Origin: Strongylocentrotus purpuratus
Lineage: Eukaryota; Echinodermata; Echinoidea; Camarodonta; Strongylocentrotidae
Assembly: GCF_000002235.5 (NCBI RefSeq)
Contig: NW_022145611.1
Location: 5,136,754 to 5,200,753, forward strand
Direction: 5' to 3'
DNA: 64,000 nucleotides
The notes beneath the pieces are model-generated. The model ran no database searches and was not told the DNA's origin. It worked only from the letters and a program-made list of their open reading frames with translations. Positions 24,401-30,800 of this stretch are shown here, in pieces (the first letter of the stretch is position 1; each line of letters begins with the position of its first letter). Both the position numbers and the translations under genes were made by a program.

Positions 24401-27400
24401 AGTGATAATTAGAATGAGAATAATGATACAATCAAACCTGTCTTTAAAGACCACCCAAGGGAGACAAGAAAAGTGGTCTTTATAGGCAGGTGGTCTTTGT
24501 AGACAGGTGCCTATAGTACATGTTTCGATGTAAAATTATTCAAGGGAAAAAAAGAAGTGGTCGCTGTAGACAGATGGACTTTCTATACAGGTGGTCACTA
24601 AAGCAGGTTTGACTGTACTAATATGATCTTATTTACCCAAGCTATATTAAATAGTATTAACATTGCTCTTCCTGAGGGCCCTGTGATAATTTGAAATCAT
24701 AACTATTTATAAGCTTGTACATGTAATAGATACACTTATTATAAAAAACCCAACAGATATTCTAGAACTCATGGTCAGATACTCTAGAACATATTAAATT
24801 TATTCTTAAAGTGTCAGAATATCCTTAAATATTGAAGCAAATTGATTGCATGATGACATCCCAATAATTCAATTGCAGATTTACATTTTTAACCTTCTTG
24901 AAAAGAGTTGATTGACATATGATAGGATGACTGATCCCCTCAAATCACTGCATCAGTACATGGTATCATACATATTCATTTCGTATAGATAAACTTTGCA
25001 CTTTTGTACTTTATACCTTTTTGTCCTGCTTCTTCCTTCTTCCCCCTTTTCCTTCTCCTTGTCGTTTTGTGATTGTTTGTTGTTTTGTAATATTGTCTTT
25101 TGTTTTCCAAGTCTTCATAGGCAGAATTTGAAACAATTCTATTTTTTCTGGGGGATCCACAAACTACAAGCACTGCTTTTTAGTGGATACCCTCATTTCC
25201 TCAGAAATTCAGAATTTCTTGTAATGATTTTATTATGTGTAAAGTGCATTTGTATAGTTGCCAAGAAAAATGTGATATCATATGTAATACCTTTGTTTAT
25301 CTTTCTGTTGGAAATGAAATAAATATGAATTGAATTGAATTGAAGAGGTTTGAAAGAGGCCAAAATCTTTGACCCTTTTTTGTTTTGCCTGACCACAACA
25401 TATATATCTAAATGCATACTTTTTTGTTTTTCTTTACCTCACAGCCGTTTGGAAACACACCAGAGGACACCAAAACACTCCCATCTACCATCTACCTCGA
25501 CAAACATGAAGTTTTTGAATTTGCCATCTCTTTGGAACTTGGTCTAACCCATAGCAGTGTGGAGATCGAAGACCTCTATGCTCTAGTCGAAGTGTCGAAC
25601 GATGATGTGCTTGGAATCAACACCCATTACTTTGAGTATCGGTTGAACAACACAATCAGATATGAGGTATTTAGAAGTGACCATTATTTATTTGTAGAAT
25701 AATTAATGCACCTATTGGTGAATATCACACATATTGACAAGTTGACAAATTTATACAGTGCGTCCCAGAAAAAACGAAACCGAGAATTATCTATGTTTTA
25801 TCATAACTTAATCATAATTATAATGAATAAATGACACATATTTGTAAAGTTTAGATCCTCTTCTTTCATTTGATGCAACTCATAGGATGCATATTTTACG
25901 CATGAGTGATTAAAAACAATTTGAAGAGAGTTATTAAGTTATGATAAACCATCAATATTTCTCAGTTTTTGTTTTTTCCGGGACGCACTGTATGTATCTA
26001 TTGGTACAAATTATTTCATTCATTCACCTGTTACACATGTACATATATTTCATATGATAGTATCACTTAGTCTACTATGTTGAGCAAATTTTGGATAAGC
26101 TTTTCAGGTCATGGATGAAGCCTGTATTTATAGATTTAGATAGTTTTATTAGTAAACTGGCCAGTTGAAGACCTGCTATAGCAGCAGAGGTGTGCTTTTT
26201 CTACAGGAATTCTCCTGTTTGATCTAGTGCTTTGACAATAGTGTCTTAATGTGGAAATTATATCATATTGCTAGATCTCTTTAAATACTTGCAAAAGTGT
26301 ATTAGCTTAAGTGGTTCTTTTAGGATTCCCCTGTTTTTAAATTTTAATACAGTGTCTTAATGTGCATAATGATACGTATTTCTTTGAAACCACATAACTG
26401 CTTTAAATTTGCTTGACTGTTTCTTCCAGTGTGTAAATGTATACAGAAGACTTGATCTTTAGGTGCTATATTTAAACGGTTGAAAGTGACATCTGTATTA
26501 ATTGTGTCTTTTTTAATGTATTGAAAGGTCACTTTGTCAGACAAAGGAGCATTAGAGCTGCAGGCAAGCCCCGGTGTGGATCTCTATCCAGCCTCTGTGC
26601 TCATACATGTGTGGCATTCTACCTTCTCATGTTTTATCAAGGAAGGAGACATCTTCAAACCCGAGGTAAAAAAAAAAAAAAAAATCATCTTTCTCTCTTA
26701 TCTTCCTTTCCCTTCATTGCTCTCTCCCCCTTTTCTTTCTATCTCTCCCTTTTCTTTCTATCTCTCTCCCAAATTCAGCTGGAGAAAAGTAAAGGGATAA
26801 ACAACGCTTACAATATATATCTTTTAAGAAGAACTATACAATGACAAGAAGTGCTGCTTAACCTTATGTTTAAATGGTTTGGTGAACTGAATTGATTGTA
26901 AAGAATGTGGTAATGTGTTCCAAACTTTAGGGCCATTATGGCAAAGAGAAATTGCAACAGTGCTGGAAGATACTTTCCACTGGTGAAACTTAAAGGCATT
27001 CCTTGTATTGTAATTGTGTATGGTAGCATTCGTAAAGAACATTTCTTTCAAAACATCAGGTAATGTATTAGTAGTAAACCGGTGCATTATCAAAGAAGGT
27101 TGTAATTTGTATATATCGTAAACATCAAGGGTTTGAAATCTTCTAAACAGAGCCTGGTTGTGACGGGGCACGGTAATCAGAATGAGAACAAAAAATGGAA
27201 GACACGTTTTTGTAACCTGTGTAGTCTCAATAATTTAGACTGATGTTTAGAAGCCCATGCAGCATTGCAGTACATTATGTCTGGCAAAGCAAAGGCATTA
27301 TATAACATTAATAAAATATGACGTGGCACAGTATATCTTAAATGACCAATGACACCGACATTACGGGAAATCTTTTTGGTAACTGAATCAATATGAGAAT

Positions 27401-27801
27401 TCTAGGATAGGTTTTTGTCAAATAAAATGCCTAAATAATTTATATCGCGACATGCTCAATATTTAAACCATTAATATAGTGAAACATTTTCATAACAAGA
27501 TTTGACATTTCGACGGTTCTTAAATACCAAGTATTTTGTTTTCAATTTATTTAAAGTGTCGTGCAAGCATTGTTTGCTATCTTTGTGTGATACAAATCTT
27601 TGGGTATCTCATGAAGATGTGGAAATACCAACTGCACAAAGCTCATAAAAAAATCTGCTTTTGAGGTAACTCATCTTGGTGTTTTCTTTCTCTTCCCTTT
27701 TCCTTTCCCCCCGTTCTGTCTCAAATGTGTCAAAACTGTTTTGTACAGTGTTGATTTTATGAGCTTTGTGCAGTTGGTACTTCCACATCTTCATGAGATT
27801 A

Positions 27802-27842
<41 letters not shown>

Positions 27843-30800
27843 ATCTTTTTTCAGCGTAATAAACAAAGAAGTATAAACATTTGAACCCAGGTCCATGACA
27901 CAATGTAGTATACAATACACAACTGTGTCACTGGCAGGGTATACAAGACAAGTACAACATGTACAATATAGGAAACATATAAAGCATATACAGAAAATAG
28001 CTTACAGAATGATGGAAAGAAAAAAAATATGAAGTTGAGATTCCTCGACAATAATAAGCCATCCGATTCTAATATATAGTGGAAAATGTCAGAGTTCTTG
28101 CTTATTCACGATGGAAATCTCATAAAAAACAAATAGAAATGACAAATATTGCACACTGACGTGATGTGACGTGAAAAAAGTAGTAGAAGAAACCAAGAAG
28201 AGGGCAAAAATCACAAATTTTGCAAGAGGGTTAAATCCCAACCTTCTTCTCTAAAAGTGCCCTCTATACATAGGTATCAAATGTGTCAAAACTGTTGTGT
28301 ACATTGTTAATTTTATGAGCTTTGTGCAGTTGATACTTCCACATCTTCATGAGATAACCAAGGACATGTATCACACAAAGATAGCAAACAATGCTTGCAC
28401 AACACTTGCTTGAAGATTGGGCCGATGTTAAGTTAACTTCAAGTCGAGACCAAACACTTTACCTAACCCTAACCCTGTATCTCACCTAACACACAATTGT
28501 GTAGATATGCTAGAATCTTGTTAATCAACTAAATAAGATTTTAATCTTACACAAATTTGGAAGGTTAACCAAAACAGTACTTGGGCTTTGATAATACAAA
28601 CAACAATACTTTTGTTAGAGAACCCATGCATCTTAATGAATATTGTGTCACATTACTATCTTTTCTCATGATTTCATGATGTGTTACAATGCAGAATAGA
28701 CCAGGGACCCATTTCACAAAGCCTTATTTCAATGACAAATTACTAAAATCAGTGACAAATCTGATGATAATCAATCAGAAGCAAGGATTTCAGTAGCTTA
28801 TAACAAAAAACGTCATTTGTCACTGATGACAAGTGCATGCAGCTAAATGAATATTGTGTCACATGACTGTCTTTTCTCATGCTTTCACGATGTGTTACAA
28901 TGCAGCCCCCCCCCCCCCTGTAATGCGTAAATACACTTAACATTTTTTAAAACCAGTGATGTTTGGAAGAATTAAAAAAGGAGACAAGACAAAAATGTCA
29001 TGATTTCTCTGTATTATCTTGACTGATCTTGAAGGGTATCTACACGATGGACATCATGCTTGGATGTCCACCCGGAAGGAAGCTAGTCTTTGATCTCCAG
29101 CTCAGCATTGACGTCCTTCAAACGACTTTCTACTATGACTGTCCTATTGTGAAGGAAAACAGACCTTGCCTGCATTATCATGATGGTGAGAAGATTGTAT
29201 TTTGTAAAACCTATCCTTGTTGCAATGGTGCTACTAGTCAGGACATAAAAATGACCCATCTGGTGTTGCTCCTAAACGTTTATTCTTTTTAATCTTTCTA
29301 ATTCAGTTTTGGTGTGATTTATCTTGATTGCTACAATAATGAAAATGATTGTCACATTATAATTGTCTTATTTGGTATTAGCTCTTAAACGTTTGTTCTT
29401 TTTAATATTTTTAATTCAGTTTTGGTGTGATTTTTCAGTTTTTTGTGTGACTTATCTTGATTGCTATAATAATAGTGAAAATCATTGTCACATTGACAAC
29501 ACCTTTTGTTGTTTTTGATCAGCGTTCCGTCCAATGTTCAAGGTTGTGGATTTCACGACAGGAGAAGCTAGTCTCTTTGAAGGCCTCTACACTCTGACTG
29601 TGCTGGGTGGGAGCCATTCAAGTGAAGAGGATATTGTTCTCTTTACACCCGAAGAGCAGCAAAGATATAATAACTTAGATATGTAAGTAAACTAATCCCA
29701 TCTAGGGGTGTTTCACACAGACTAAGATTGACTTTAAGTTCTTCTATGGCAGACCATTCATGCCACTAGATCTTCTAACCATTCCTATGGTGACAAATCT
29801 ACAGAATTTACATTTGTTGATAGTTCATTATTTGAGAAAAAAATATTATCTAAAGATCATAATTGAGAGACCAATAGTGAGAGCAACCAGTGGCATGAAC
29901 AGCCGCCATAGTTAAGTCCAACTTAAAGTCGATCTTAGTGTTTGTGAAACACCTCCCAGATGTATGATAAGCATTATATATATGGACATCTTTCTTCCTG
30001 GCTTAATTGCTACCTTACTCATGCATTATTGCTTTTTGCTATTGTACTTCATTTGCTTTTGTCTTTTTATTGCTAATTTGAAACGGAATATTGAATTACT
30101 GAAAAACCAAGGGAATTTTACATTCATTCTACAATTCTTGAAATTATTGTTGATTGTATGTGATTGAATGATTATTATTATTAAAATAAGAAAGTGATAT
30201 GGGTAAATGAGCTTGAGAATTTTTATCATACATGTATGCCTCGATCTCCTTTGTAATACTAAATTCATTTCAAACTGCCTGCCTGAATGTAAGAAACTTA
30301 TATAAGTCTAATACATTTGTGGCAAGTATAGGTATCAATATGATCATCGTTCATGCTTCAGCTAGTGCCGGCAAGTCTGGTCAGGTTAATACAAGTATAA
30401 ATTTTTGTGATTTGATCAGAAAACTGAATTGTTGACATGATAATCATATCCTGCTCTTTTTAGGTTGCATTGGCTGAATTTTGGAATAAACTACTGGGAA
30501 ATCTAACAAATTATGGTACTGTTGACAACTTTAAGACTTTTCTTAAAACATTACTTTTCAAAAATACTTTCCAATGATAACGAGAGGAAGTATGTTGAGC
30601 ATATCTCACTCTTCTGTTACTCTATCCATCTTTCCTTCGTACTCTTTCTTAAAGCGCATAGAGAAATATTGTGATATGCGCTATATAAGTATGGTATATT
30701 ATTATTATTATTTAAATTGTTTTTCATTGGATTCCGCGTAGATCTGGATCACGTATATTGCAGCCTGTCAAGGTAGAGAGCATAATAAACGACTCCATCC

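Noticed and set aside
26824..27171. 115-codon minus-strand frame as a possible gene
   Set aside because: It is the carboxy end of a decayed LINE reverse transcriptase; upstream frames carry stops and shifts.
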